A stretch of DNA of 32,381 nt from Myxococcales bacterium (GTDB lineage: Bacteria > Myxococcota_A > Polyangia > Polyangiales > JAFGIB01). This document shows, piece after piece, positions 14,125-22,950 of this stretch (positions are counted from its first letter, which is position 1; every line of letters starts with the position of its first letter). The notes beneath the pieces are model-generated. The model was not told the DNA's origin. It was given only the letters and a program-made list of their open reading frames with translations, and ran no database searches. The DNA lies in NCBI GenBank assembly GCA_028817905.1, contig JAPPOR010001056.1, positions 1 to 32,381 on the forward strand, in the 5' to 3' direction. The translations under genes and the position numbers were made by a program.

Positions 14125-16125
14125 ATGAGCAGTCGTCTAGAGCAAAGCGGTGCGAATCTCGGTAGGCTGGGACCGTACCAGCTCGTGCGCCGCCTCGGTG
14201 CCGGTGGCATGGCCGAGGTCTTCGAGGCGAGGCGCGTCGGTCCGCGTGGCTTCACGAAGCGTGTCGCGCTTAAGCGTATCCTGCCGCACGTGGCTGAGGA
14301 ACCCGCTTTCGTCGACATGTTTGTCGCGGAGGCCAGTTTGGTCGCGTCGCTATCCCACCCGAACGTCGTTCAGGTGTTTGACTTCGGGGAAGCCGATGGG
14401 TCGCTGTACCTGGCGATGGAGCTGGTAGAGGGCACGACAGTGAGCCGCATGATGCGCGTGCTGGCTGCACGCGGGGACGCGGTTCCACTCGAGGTGGCCC
14501 TTGCGTTGATATCCGCCGCTGCCCGCGGGCTCGCCCATGCCCACGAGGCTCGCACGCCTGATGGAGAGCCGATGCGGCTTGTCCATCGCGACGTGAGCCC
14601 TGGCAATCTATTGATAGGTCATACCGGGCATCTCAAGCTGACCGATTTTGGCATCGCTTGCACCGACCAATGCGAGCGGCACACAACCACTGATCATTTG
14701 CGGGGCAAGGTTGGCTACATGTCCCCGCAACAGGTCATTGGCGAGGACCTCGATGAGAAGAGCGACGTCTTCACGCTTTCTGTTGTACTCGCCGAATTGC
14801 TGATCGGGGAGAGCCTGTTCGCGCGCGGCAGCGATCTCGAGGTGCTCCTGCGCATTCGCGATGTCGACCTCTCCGTGCTCGACAAGACCCAGCGCCAGCT
14901 ACCCGCGGACGTTCGACGAATCGTTCACCTGGGCTTGGCCACCGACCCCAGGGCGCGGCCCACGGCGCGCAAACTGGCTGACACCCTGGACGCGATGCTC
15001 CTGCGGCGAGGCAAGGCGGTGGACCAGGCGGCCGCGGTGGCACAGCTGCTCTACCGATACGAGCTGGTGGATGCGTCGGTGACGCCGGCGCCTTGCTCAG
15101 TGGCCGATCGCCCGACCGGCTTGGTGCCCTTGGATGACGCGACGGCTCCGCTGGCGAACTCGCTTGCGCCGGGGCAGCGCTCTGAGGCTCCGCGGGCCGC
15201 CTCGTACCATGTCGACGTACCCGCTTCCCTTGGGCCCGCCAAGGTTTCCTTCCCTGAACTAGTGCGACTCGCGACCACGGGTGTCGTTTCGGCAGGCACG
15301 ATCGTGCGTCGCGACCAGTCCACACCCAAGCGTGCATGTGAGCTTCCGGAGCTGTCACGGGTGTTTTCGACGCCGGCTCTGCAATGGGATGAGGGCGAGT
15401 TCAGTCGTCCTCGGCTGCGCGGCGAGCTCAGCGCGGCCATGTTGCTGCCCTTGATTCACAGCCTTGCTGCCAACCGCGAGACCGGCATGCTCTATCTGGA
15501 AGATCAGGGTCGGCGCAAGAAGGTGTACTTTGTGGACGGCAGGCCGGACTTCGTCGCCTCCAACGATCGGCGCGGCATGTTGGGCGAGTATCTCGTTCAG
15601 AACGATTTGTGCATGCCGATGGAGTTGGACATGGCCCTGGCGATGATGCCGCGCTTTGATGGCCGGCTTGGTGACGCCCTCGTCAATCTGGGCATGATGC
15701 GCCCGGTTGAGCTCTACCGGGCCGTCTCCGGGCAGGTGCGCCATCGATATCTCGAGGCATTTCGCTGGCGCAGCGGGCAGTGGCGATACGTGCGCGGTGC
15801 CCAGAGCATGGAGGAGACCTATCCGATCGAGCAGGACGCCCAGGTCCTGATGCGCGACGCGGCGAGTGAGCTCGACGCTTCAGAGCTGGAGGCGGCCCTC
15901 TCACCGTTGTGGGAGCGAGTTGTCCGTCCGGTCGTACGGCCACCGGCGCCCCTGTCGTCTTACCAGCTGCCCGACTCGTGGAACTGGATGATCGACCGGG
16001 CGCGGGGAGAAGCCACCGTCGGTTCCCTGTTCGGTCACGGAAGCGTGCAGAGCGGACTGGACGGTGAGGACGCGATGCGCGCCATTTTCCTGGGCCTGTC
16101 CTGCCAGCTCCTAGAGGCCGCCTAG
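14125..16125 (+). CDS. Ser/Thr protein kinase with GYF-like and DUF4388-like domains
   Basis: The product is 666 aa. The kinase domain covers about residues 15-290: [13 protein letters not shown] (P-loop), K50 in [14 protein letters not shown] (154-161) and DFG (174-176). The usual SPEQ after the activation loop is SPQQ here. RPTARKLA closes the domain. Residues about 370-410 ([23 protein letters not shown]) resemble a GYF_2/DUF4339 module. About 430-570 is a DUF4388 (PATAN-like) domain: [45 protein letters not shown] and [10 protein letters not shown]. There is no membrane helix, so it is probably cytoplasmic. Its substrates are unknown. Its TAG stop shares the palindrome CTAG with the aroC stop. 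Confidence 0.9.
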   Translation: MSSRLEQSGANLGRLGPYQLVRRLGAGGMAEVFEARRVGPRGFTKRVALKRILPHVAEEPAFVDMFVAEASLVASLSHPNVVQVFDFGEADGSLYLAMELVEGTTVSRMMRVLAARGDAVPLEVALALISAAARGLAHAHEARTPDGEPMRLVHRDVSPGNLLIGHTGHLKLTDFGIACTDQCERHTTTDHLRGKVGYMSPQQVIGEDLDEKSDVFTLSVVLAELLIGESLFARGSDLEVLLRIRDVDLSVLDKTQRQLPADVRRIVHLGLATDPRARPTARKLADTLDAMLLRRGKAVDQAAAVAQLLYRYELVDASVTPAPCSVADRPTGLVPLDDATAPLANSLAPGQRSEAPRAASYHVDVPASLGPAKVSFPELVRLATTGVVSAGTIVRRDQSTPKRACELPELSRVFSTPALQWDEGEFSRPRLRGELSAAMLLPLIHSLAANRETGMLYLEDQGRRKKVYFVDGRPDFVASNDRRGMLGEYLVQNDLCMPMELDMALAMMPRFDGRLGDALVNLGMMRPVELYRAVSGQVRHRYLEAFRWRSGQWRYVRGAQSMEETYPIEQDAQVLMRDAASELDASELEAALSPLWERVVRPVVRPPAPLSSYQLPDSWNWMIDRARGEATVGSLFGHGSVQSGLDGEDAMRAIFLGLSCQLLEAA

Positions 16126-17219
16126 CGGGGTAGCACGTCTACCGCGTGTTGTCTGAGCCAGTGGTCGGCCAGGACAAGGCAGGTCATGGCTTCTACGATC
16201 GGTACCGCGCGCGGCAGGACGCACGGATCGTGCCGCCCTTGGGCCTCGAGTGTGACCGCTTCGTTGTTTTGGTCTACGGTCTGTTGGGGCTGGGAGATGG
16301 TTGCCGTGGGTTTGAAGGCCACGCGGAAATCCACGTCGCTGCCGTTGCTGATGCCGCCCTGCACGCCGCCAGAGTGGTTGCTGGACGTTCGGGGTCGCCC
16401 ATCCGGCCCCGGCACAAACGGGTCATTGTGCTCACTGCCACGCAGCAGCGTGCCAGCAAAGCCGCTCCCGATTTCGAAGCCTTTGGAAGCCGGCAGCGAT
16501 AACATCGCTCGCCCCAGGTCGGCCTCGAGCTTGTCGAAGACCGGCGCCCCGAGGCCGGCCGGGACACCACGGGCCACGCATCGAACCACCCCACCCAGGG
16601 AGTCTTGGGCGCGTCTGGCAGCGTCGATGGCTTCGACCATGCGCGCGGCCGCTTCGGGATCCGGGCAACGGGTCGGGGTGGCCTCTACACCGGCTCGAAC
16701 TACGGTGCTCGCGTCCACGTTGGCTTTGACGGCTTGCACCGACTCGACCCAGGCAACGATCTCGACCCCCGCGAGTTGGGCCAACAGCTTGCGCGCGACC
16801 GCCCCGCTGGCCACCCTCCCAATGGTTTCTCGGGCACTCGCGCGACCGCCCCCATGCCAGGCACGGATCCCGAACTTGGCCTCGTACGTGTAGTCGGCGT
16901 GTGAGGGTCGGTAGACGTTCGCCATGTGGGCATAGGCCGAAGGGCGCGCGTCCTTGTTGCGCACGAGCATGGCCAGGGGGGTGCCGAGTGTCTTCCCTTC
17001 GAACACGCCCGACAGAAACTCGACGTGATCCGCTTCTGCGCGCGGTGTGGTCAGCCGGCTTTGACCGGGTCTCCGCCGTTCGAGTTCAATCTGGACCTCT
17101 GCTGGCGTGATCGGCAGGCGCGGCGGGCAGCCGTCGATGACGACCCCCACGCCGCCGCCGTGGGACTCGCCGAAGGTGGTGATGGTCAGCAGCTTCCCGA
17201 AGGTGTTGGCCCCGCTCAT
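16122..17219 (-). CDS. aroC: Chorismate synthase
   Basis: The product is 365 aa, full length. It catalyses 5-enolpyruvylshikimate-3-phosphate to chorismate, the last step of the shikimate pathway, and needs reduced FMN. Signatures: [17 protein letters not shown] at the N-terminus, [57 protein letters not shown] and [14 protein letters not shown]. No neighbouring aro genes are seen. Its stop codon overlaps the convergent kinase stop within CTAG, so the two transcripts must read into each other or end inside coding DNA. Confidence 0.97.
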   Translation of the reverse strand: MSGANTFGKLLTITTFGESHGGGVGVVIDGCPPRLPITPAEVQIELERRRPGQSRLTTPRAEADHVEFLSGVFEGKTLGTPLAMLVRNKDARPSAYAHMANVYRPSHADYTYEAKFGIRAWHGGGRASARETIGRVASGAVARKLLAQLAGVEIVAWVESVQAVKANVDASTVVRAGVEATPTRCPDPEAAARMVEAIDAARRAQDSLGGVVRCVARGVPAGLGAPVFDKLEADLGRAMLSLPASKGFEIGSGFAGTLLRGSEHNDPFVPGPDGRPRTSSNHSGGVQGGISNGSDVDFRVAFKPTATISQPQQTVDQNNEAVTLEAQGRHDPCVLPRAVPIVEAMTCLVLADHWLRQHAVDVLPR

Positions 17220-17416
17220 GGGAGCGCCTGCTCGTGTGTGGGGGGCTGTGTCGGGTGGATACTTGGCACGTCTAAACCTCGCTACAGACCTGTGTGAAAG
17301 CAGTATGCGCTACAACGGCGGGGGCTGCGAACGGAGCGGGGGATCGAGCGGGAAAGGCCGCAGATCGCGGTCCTGTGGCGGTGCGGGGGCGGGCTGCCCC
17401 TGCTATGCTGCCGAGA

Positions 17417-19495
17417 ATGGCGGCCCAGAGCGACGACAACCCGTTACTGACCATCGAACATCCCATTGCTTTTGACCGTATTCGCGCCGAGCACGTTGAG
17501 CCGGCGATCGAGGCTTTACTCGAAGAGGGTCGGCATCGTCTAGAGGCCCTGGCTACAGGCAACGGTCCACGTACCTACGAAAACACGCTTGGGGCGTTGG
17601 AGTCGATGACTGAGAGGCTCTCGCGGGCAATGGGCGTGATCGGCCACCTGGAATCGGTTGCGACTTCGCCCGAGTTGCGGGCGGCCTACAATGCTGTGCA
17701 GCCCCCGGTCAGCGCGTTCTTTTCTAGCATTCCCATGTCCGAAGGGCTATGGCGTGCCTTGCTCGCGTTCGCCGACACGGATGAGGCCAAGCGGCTCGAT
17801 CCAACTCGCGCGCGTCACCTGGCGCGCACCCTTGACTCGTTCCGCAGGGAGGGGGCGGAGCTGGACGAGGCGGGCAAGAAGCGCCTGTCCGAGCTCAACG
17901 TGGCTCTGGCCGAGGCGACCACGAAGTTCTCCCAAAACGTGCTCGACGCGACCAACGCCTTCGAGCTCATCGTCGAGGAACGCGCTCGGCTCGAGGGACT
18001 ACCCGAACGCGCCGTGGCCGCCGCGCGTCACAGCGCGCAGAGCAAGGGCCGGTCCGGCTACCGCTTCACGCTCCAGGCACCGAGTTTCGTGCCAGTGCTC
18101 AACCATGCCCATGACGCGGCCATTCGTGAGCAAGTCTATCGCGCCCTCAATACGCGCGCTCTGGGTGGTGATCACGACAACTGCACGCTCGTCGACCGCA
18201 TCCTGGCCCTGCGTCAGGAGAAGGCCGAGCTGCTTGGATATGACAACTTCGTGGACCTGGTGCTCGCTGACAGGATGGCGCGCACGGGCGACAAAGCCCG
18301 TGCGTTCGTGGCGGGCTTGCGGGCCAAGTCCGAAGAAGCCTTCAAGTCAGAAAACGATGAGCTCATGTCCTTTCGGCGCTCGCTGGAAGGTGAAGGTGCG
18401 CCTCCGCTGGAGCCGTGGGATGTTGGCTATTACGCGGAGCTGCAACGCAAGGCCAAGTACGACTTCGACGAGGAGGTCCTGCGTCCGTACTTCCCGGTGG
18501 ATCGGGTGTTCGAGGGAATGTTCGACCTGGTCCACAAGCTCTACGGCATTGCGGTGGAGGAGGCGACAGGATTGCCCGTATGGGATGCTAGCGTCCGGAC
18601 CTACCGGATCAAGGACAGGGATGGCGCTGAGCTGGGCGTGTTCTACGCCGACCTGTTTCCGCGTGAAACCAAACGCGATGGTGCCTGGATGAACGACTTT
18701 CTGACGGGCGAGCCGGAGGTCAACGGGTGGACTCCGCACGTCGGCCTCATTTGCGGAAACCTGACGCCGCCCCTTGGGGGAAGTCCCGCCCTGCTGGGTC
18801 ATCGCGAGGTTGAGACGGTCTTCCACGAGTTTGGCCATCTCTTGCATCACATGCTTAGCCGCGTGAGCGTGAAGGCCCTTTCCGGTACCAACGTGGCGTG
18901 GGACTTCGTCGAGCTACCCTCCCAGATCATGGAGAACTTCTGCTGGGAGCGCGCGAGCCTGGACCTGTTCGCTCGCCAGCACGAGACAGGCGAGCCCATT
19001 CCGGAGTCGCTGTTTGAGCGAATGTCGCGAGCGCGTACCTATCGCGGCGCGAACATGATGATGCGGCAGCTCGGCTTTGCGAGCCTCGATCTTGCGCTTC
19101 ACATGGATCGGCCGCAGCGCTTGGAGGCGGGTGGTTGTGAGGATCTGGTCGCCTACGCGCGGACTGTCATGCAACCGTTTGCGTCGGCGCCGCTAAGGGA
19201 CGACTACGCGATGGTGCTGAGTTTCGGGCACCTTTTCAGTCATTCGGTTGGCTATGCGGGAGGCTACTACTCCTACAAGTGGGCCGAGGTGCTCGACGCC
19301 GACGCGTTCAGCAGATTCCGCGAGGCAGGCCTGTTTTCGCCCGAGGTTGGCGGTGAGTTTCGGCACAAGATTCTCGAGAAGGGTGACAGCCGTGACCCGA
19401 TGGAACTCTTCGTCGATTTCATGGGCCGCAGGCCCGACGAAGCACCGCTCCTGGAGCGTTCGGGGATTCATCGCACCGAGCCCGGAACCCGATGA
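17417..19495 (+). CDS. prlC: M3 family oligopeptidase (PrlC/Dcp-like)
   Basis: The product is 692 aa from ATG 17417 (MAAQSDDNPLLTIEHPIAFD), close to the family size of about 680. The track begins at 17294, adding 41 Ala/Arg-rich residues with no family match; ATG 17405 is also possible. The zinc motif HEFGH is at 470-474 (VETVFHEFGHLLHHML), and the downstream ELPSQIMENF block carries the third zinc-ligand glutamate. GYAGGYYSYKWAEVLDADAF near the C-terminus is also typical. These cytoplasmic thimet-type peptidases degrade short peptides, including signal-peptide remnants. The symbol marks the closest well-known member and is not proven. Nothing suggests an operon. Confidence 0.94.
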   Translation: MAAQSDDNPLLTIEHPIAFDRIRAEHVEPAIEALLEEGRHRLEALATGNGPRTYENTLGALESMTERLSRAMGVIGHLESVATSPELRAAYNAVQPPVSAFFSSIPMSEGLWRALLAFADTDEAKRLDPTRARHLARTLDSFRREGAELDEAGKKRLSELNVALAEATTKFSQNVLDATNAFELIVEERARLEGLPERAVAAARHSAQSKGRSGYRFTLQAPSFVPVLNHAHDAAIREQVYRALNTRALGGDHDNCTLVDRILALRQEKAELLGYDNFVDLVLADRMARTGDKARAFVAGLRAKSEEAFKSENDELMSFRRSLEGEGAPPLEPWDVGYYAELQRKAKYDFDEEVLRPYFPVDRVFEGMFDLVHKLYGIAVEEATGLPVWDASVRTYRIKDRDGAELGVFYADLFPRETKRDGAWMNDFLTGEPEVNGWTPHVGLICGNLTPPLGGSPALLGHREVETVFHEFGHLLHHMLSRVSVKALSGTNVAWDFVELPSQIMENFCWERASLDLFARQHETGEPIPESLFERMSRARTYRGANMMMRQLGFASLDLALHMDRPQRLEAGGCEDLVAYARTVMQPFASAPLRDDYAMVLSFGHLFSHSVGYAGGYYSYKWAEVLDADAFSRFREAGLFSPEVGGEFRHKILEKGDSRDPMELFVDFMGRRPDEAPLLERSGIHRTEPGTR

Positions 19496-19511
19496 TGGAG
19501 CGCGCCAGCGC

Positions 19512-19597
19512 TAGCGACCTTGTCCTGACGCGTCCAGTGAAAGTAGCGCGTTCAAGTTTGACTCAAACGTTCGCGAAACACTGACTCAAGGTCGCTC
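19512..19597 (-). repeat. 86-bp element with terminal inverted repeats, copy B
   Basis: Same length as copy A and in inverse orientation. Ends: TAGCGACCTTG at 19512 and CAAGGTCGCT ending at 19596 (10-bp perfect inverted repeat). An inner palindrome GTTTGA-C-TCAAAC is present. It lies in the convergent junction after the M3 peptidase, and the last codons and the TGA of the DUF434 gene fall inside it. Relative to copy A the central 30 bases have diverged most. Confidence 0.75.
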
Positions 19598-20314
19598 GTG
19601 GGAAAGGTCCACCAGGTTGGCGGTGGGGACGCGTCGGTCAATGGACATGTACGCCAGGTTCAGCCAGGCCGTGCAGCGATCGAGGATGTCGCCATCGGCA
19701 CTGGCTACGATGTCGTTACAGCGTGACAGTACCGGGTCCGGGTCGGCGACCACCTCGGCTGCCAGGGGCCAGCCGCCGCGCCGGGCGTGTTCGTTGATCA
19801 GGGCCGCCAGCCGGCCGCTGTTGGATACCGGGCGGTCGAGCAGCAGCAAGCAGGAGGCCGCGCCCAATTCCCGGACGACGTCTGCGAGGATCGTCAGGGC
19901 CGGCACGGTTTCCTCGACCCGACGGTAGGACCCGTGCACACCCGCAATATCGCGAGCGGCCCCGTCACGGCCAACCAACACGATTCCCCCGGAAAGGGCG
20001 ACTTCCAAAGTGGTCAGGATGTTGAAGCCGTCGACCCAGAGGGGCCGGTCTCGCACCGCGTCGGGCGTGACCATGCGAGCCTGGCGCAGCCGCGCACGCT
20101 CGGGCGCACAGGCACAGCGGGAAACCGCGGCGCGCTGTCTACCCGACAGGGCGTGGCGATCGCCGACCAGCTTCAAGCTCGAGAGCGGCGCGTAGCCACG
20201 ACCGAGGAGCCAGCTGAGTTCCTCGGTTGCCGCGCACAGACTGGGACGTGCCGCGGGGCAGAACGCGACCGGATCGTGCGGGTGCAAACCGCGGTGTTTG
20301 CGGGTGTCCGGCAT
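19586..20314 (-). CDS. DUF434/DUF5616-type protein
   Basis: The product is about 242 aa from ATG 20314 (AGGG is 4 bases upstream); the track starts at GTG 20344. The N-terminal segment CAATEELSWLLGRGYAPLSS followed by [20 protein letters not shown] resembles DUF434. The C-terminal part (LWVDGFNILTTLEVALSGG, GRDGAARDIAGVHGSYR, LLLLDRPVSNSGRLAALI, ADPDPVLSR, ASADGDILDR) resembles the DUF5616 partner domain, whose aspartates recall PIN/NYN-type nuclease folds. The last point is inference; biochemical function is unknown to me. A GTGCCC repeat (x3) lies about 45 bases upstream of the start. The 3' end runs into the copy B element. Confidence 0.8.
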   Translation of the reverse strand: MPDTRKHRGLHPHDPVAFCPAARPSLCAATEELSWLLGRGYAPLSSLKLVGDRHALSGRQRAAVSRCACAPERARLRQARMVTPDAVRDRPLWVDGFNILTTLEVALSGGIVLVGRDGAARDIAGVHGSYRRVEETVPALTILADVVRELGAASCLLLLDRPVSNSGRLAALINEHARRGGWPLAAEVVADPDPVLSRCNDIVASADGDILDRCTAWLNLAYMSIDRRVPTANLVDLSHERP

Positions 20315-20466
20315 CGAGCCCTGAGAGGTGTGCAACCCGAGCACGGGCTGGCATGCCGTGCCCGTGCCCGTGCCCGACTGTTCCCGACGTGGGAGGATAC
20401 TGTGGTAGCGCCGAGTCGATAGGCGCGCAACGTAGGTGGACTACCCCCTTGCAGGCCGACCCTCCG

Positions 20467-21915
20467 TCAACCCGCTGGGGACTCGTTGACAACCCAGCGC
20501 GAGCGGGGATGGCGGCGGCGGCGGTGACAGCGAATCGCCCTTGGCCGTTTCTTGGGATTGCGCCACGTGACCTTCTTGACTCGGCTTCGCTTGCCCGAGC
20601 GGTGGCGAATCCCTGGCCGGAACAGCGGTCCCGGGTCGCAATTCTTGTTTCGATGCATGAGCTCGAAGTGCACATGAGGCCCCCGACTGATGCCTGTGCT
20701 GCCCACTTCCGCAAGGATGGTTCCGCGCGTGACGGGTTCGCCGGCGGAGACGAAATTGACCGAGTTGTGGGCGTACATCGTGACCCAGCCGCCGGGGTGG
20801 ATGACCATGACGACGTTGCCGTACCCGCGCAGCTCGTTACCCGAATAGGCAACGATTCCAGGCGCTGCGGCGCGCACGTTCCAGCCGATCTTGCCCATGA
20901 TGTCGACCGCCAAGTGGTAGCCGCCCTCTCCGGAACCGTAGCCGCGCACGAACCAGCCCTTTGCGACGGGCCAGCGCAGGGTCCCGACGAGCCTGCGTGT
21001 GCTTCCGGCTGCACGGATCCAGCGCGGCTTGACCCGTCCGCGAAGCAGCTGCCTGGCCACGCGGCGTGTGCCGAGTCCGAGCTTCCGAGCGGTCCGTTGG
21101 GCCCGTTCGGTGCGGGGCGACCGTCGGCGCTTGACTCGCCCGCGCTTGTCCTGGGTCACGCCGGGAATCAGGATCTTCTGCCCCCTGCGTAGGGACTTGA
21201 GCTGCTTTTCACTGAGGCCGTTGGCGGCCATGATTTCGCCGGCACCCACGCGAAAGGTACGCGCCAGATCCCAAATCGTCTCACCGGCCGCGAGCGTATG
21301 CTCGATACCTTTGGCGCCCCGTCGAGCCCTGGCCTTGGCGCGTTTCGCCTGTCGTCCTGATAGCCCCGGGATGATGAGCGCTTGTCCCGGCCGCAACCGG
21401 CTCGCGCTGTCGTCGGTCAAGCGGTTGCGTTTCATGATCGCATGGACCGGAACATCGTAGTGGTGAGCCAGGGTCCACAGACTCTCACCGCGCGAGACGT
21501 GGTGGTATACGCCGTCCCTCAGTTTGGGCAGCCTGCTGCGGCGGTCTGCGCGATCGCTGGCGGTCTCGACGTCCCGCAGGCGGGCGCGGCCGGGGATCTT
21601 GAGCTCCTGACCCTTGTGCAGACTCCGCCCCTCGCTGCGAGACATGTGGTTGGCCGTCAGGATGTCTTCGACATTCAGTTCGTAGGCGCGTGCGATGTCC
21701 CACAAGGTCTGGCCGTCTTCGATCGGGTGAATGACGAAAGTCGGGTCTTGTACGGCGTCGATCGACGGGGCCGCGGCCTGGGCCGGTGCGGCCGGGGCCA
21801 GGGCGGCAGGAGCAGATTTCCCGGCCTCGTCGGTGCAGGCCGACAGCAGGAGCCCGGCAGCTAGCCACCGTACAGCCAGCCATCTGGTTACGGCGCAAGC
21901 TCCTCTCGACCGCAT
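20467..21915 (-). CDS. LysM x3 plus M23 peptidase lipoprotein (NlpD/EnvC-like)
   Basis: The product is 482 aa from ATG 21915; the track start at 22137 precedes the signal peptide and is unlikely. The lipobox LLSAC gives lipidated C27. Three LysM repeats lie at about 61-108, 138-184 and 206-252, each ending in (L)KIPG/IIPG/LIPG. A basic linker leads to the M23 domain at about 310-432 with complete zinc ligands: H334 and D338 (GYHLAVD), and HVH 414-416, plus H383 in MYAHN. It is therefore probably an active peptidoglycan endopeptidase, or regulator, anchored in the envelope. The last 45 residues are very Arg/Lys-rich. It is upstream of the DUF434 gene on the same strand (152-bp gap). Confidence 0.92.
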   Translation of the reverse strand: MRSRGACAVTRWLAVRWLAAGLLLSACTDEAGKSAPAALAPAAPAQAAAPSIDAVQDPTFVIHPIEDGQTLWDIARAYELNVEDILTANHMSRSEGRSLHKGQELKIPGRARLRDVETASDRADRRSRLPKLRDGVYHHVSRGESLWTLAHHYDVPVHAIMKRNRLTDDSASRLRPGQALIIPGLSGRQAKRAKARARRGAKGIEHTLAAGETIWDLARTFRVGAGEIMAANGLSEKQLKSLRRGQKILIPGVTQDKRGRVKRRRSPRTERAQRTARKLGLGTRRVARQLLRGRVKPRWIRAAGSTRRLVGTLRWPVAKGWFVRGYGSGEGGYHLAVDIMGKIGWNVRAAAPGIVAYSGNELRGYGNVVMVIHPGGWVTMYAHNSVNFVSAGEPVTRGTILAEVGSTGISRGPHVHFELMHRNKNCDPGPLFRPGIRHRSGKRSRVKKVTWRNPKKRPRAIRCHRRRRHPRSRWVVNESPAG

Positions 21916-21928
21916 GACTGAAACCGTA

Positions 21929-21939
21929 TCACAGTGTGA
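21929..21939. promoter_or_regulatory. Perfect 11-bp palindrome upstream of the LysM/M23 gene
   Basis: TCACA-G-TGTGA lies 14 bases upstream of the ATG on the minus strand. It could be an operator or part of the leader. TCACA and TGTGA are also CRP half-site words, but the spacing here (1 base) does not fit CRP. Confidence 0.2.
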
Positions 21940-22053
21940 GGACGGCCCTTGAGGGCTAGCCGCCTGAGGTCCGAGCGTGACCCGGACCAGGTCAACAACC
22001 GGGCTTGCGGCTGTGCCTTGAAATCCTGGCCCGCGCGTGCGGCAATAGCGGGC

Positions 22054-22833
22054 ATGCGTGTGGCGCTCAGCGTGGCAGGGTCGGATCCATCGGGTGGCGC
22101 CGGGATTCAGGCAGACCTCAAGGCGTTTCACCAGCATCGGGTGTACGGCGCAGCTGTCATCACTCTGCTGACCGTGCAGAATACCGTCCAGGTCAGCGAG
22201 GTGTCCCTGCAGACGCCGGCCTTTGTTGCGGCTCAGCTCGATGCGGTCCTTTCCGACCTACCGGTGGCCGCCATCAAGACGGGTGCCCTGGGGACGGGGC
22301 CGATCGCGGCGGCGGTGGCACAGTGCCTTGCCCGTCGCGGCCTGCCACTGGTGGTCGATCCGGTCGTTTCCGCCACCCATGGGGCTCAGCTGCTCCGCGC
22401 GGATGCGATCGGCGCCCTTACGTCCGAATTGCTGCCGCTGGCGACCATCGTGACCCCCAACCTCAACGAGGCGGCGCTTCTGACGGGCGCGGAGGTGCGC
22501 ACCGAGGACCAGATTCGGCAGGCGGCGCTGATGATACATGGGCAGGGCGCCGGTGCGGTGCTCATCAAGGGAGGGCACCGGGAAGGAGCTCCCGACGATC
22601 TTCTGTACGCGAATGGCGTATTTCACGTCCTGCGGGGGGAGCGTGTGGCGGGTCGCGGCACCCACGGGCTGGGCTGCAATCTGTCCGCTGCGATCTGCGC
22701 ATGGCTCGCGCGGGGCGAGGACGTGCTGACCGCCTGTCAGCGAGCCAAGGCCTGGGTCGCGCGCGGGATTGCGGGCGCGCCGGGTCTTGGTCAGGGAGCC
22801 GGCCCGATCGACGCGCTTGTGCCTATTCCATGA
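22054..22833 (+). CDS. thiD: Hydroxymethylpyrimidine/phosphomethylpyrimidine kinase ThiD-like
   Basis: The product is 259 aa from ATG 22054; the track start at 21949 adds 35 unsupported residues. The family opening is VALSVAGSDPSGGAGIQADLKAF, with VYGAAVITLLTVQNT, VVDPVVSATHGAQLL and VTPNLNEAALLTG. ThiD phosphorylates HMP and HMP-P for thiamin synthesis. The anion-hole loop normally reads GTGCTLSAA; here it is GLGCNLSAA. The usual KTGML is KTGAL. The catalytic Cys is kept. It could therefore be a related ribokinase-family kinase or a ThiD variant. No thiamin riboswitch is seen upstream. Confidence 0.86.
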   Translation: MRVALSVAGSDPSGGAGIQADLKAFHQHRVYGAAVITLLTVQNTVQVSEVSLQTPAFVAAQLDAVLSDLPVAAIKTGALGTGPIAAAVAQCLARRGLPLVVDPVVSATHGAQLLRADAIGALTSELLPLATIVTPNLNEAALLTGAEVRTEDQIRQAALMIHGQGAGAVLIKGGHREGAPDDLLYANGVFHVLRGERVAGRGTHGLGCNLSAAICAWLARGEDVLTACQRAKAWVARGIAGAPGLGQGAGPIDALVPIP

Positions 22834-22871
22834 GCGATGCATCTGTGATCGTGTGCAGCGATCTTGCTTTG

Positions 22872-22897
22872 CCAGGGGTGCTGCTGGTAACCCCTGG
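22872..22897 (+). promoter_or_regulatory. Perfect 8-bp stem-loop between thiD and parC
   Basis: CCAGGGGT, loop GCTGCTGGTA, ACCCCTGG. It lies 39 bases after the thiD stop and 54 bases before the parC start. There is no T-tract, so it is a weak terminator candidate, or it could be a leader structure controlling parC. Confidence 0.4.
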
Positions 22898-22950
22898 TCC
22901 CCGGTTGAACTGAACTGTCGTGCAGCCCTTTTGACGGAGACCGAGCACAC

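Noticed and set aside
20355-20376. GTGCCC hexamer repeated about three times
   Set aside because: Too short and low-complexity to interpret; kept only as context for the DUF434 gene.
21940-22053. TPP riboswitch before thiD
   Set aside because: I looked for the conserved CTGAGA and ACCTGAT-type core words and did not find them.
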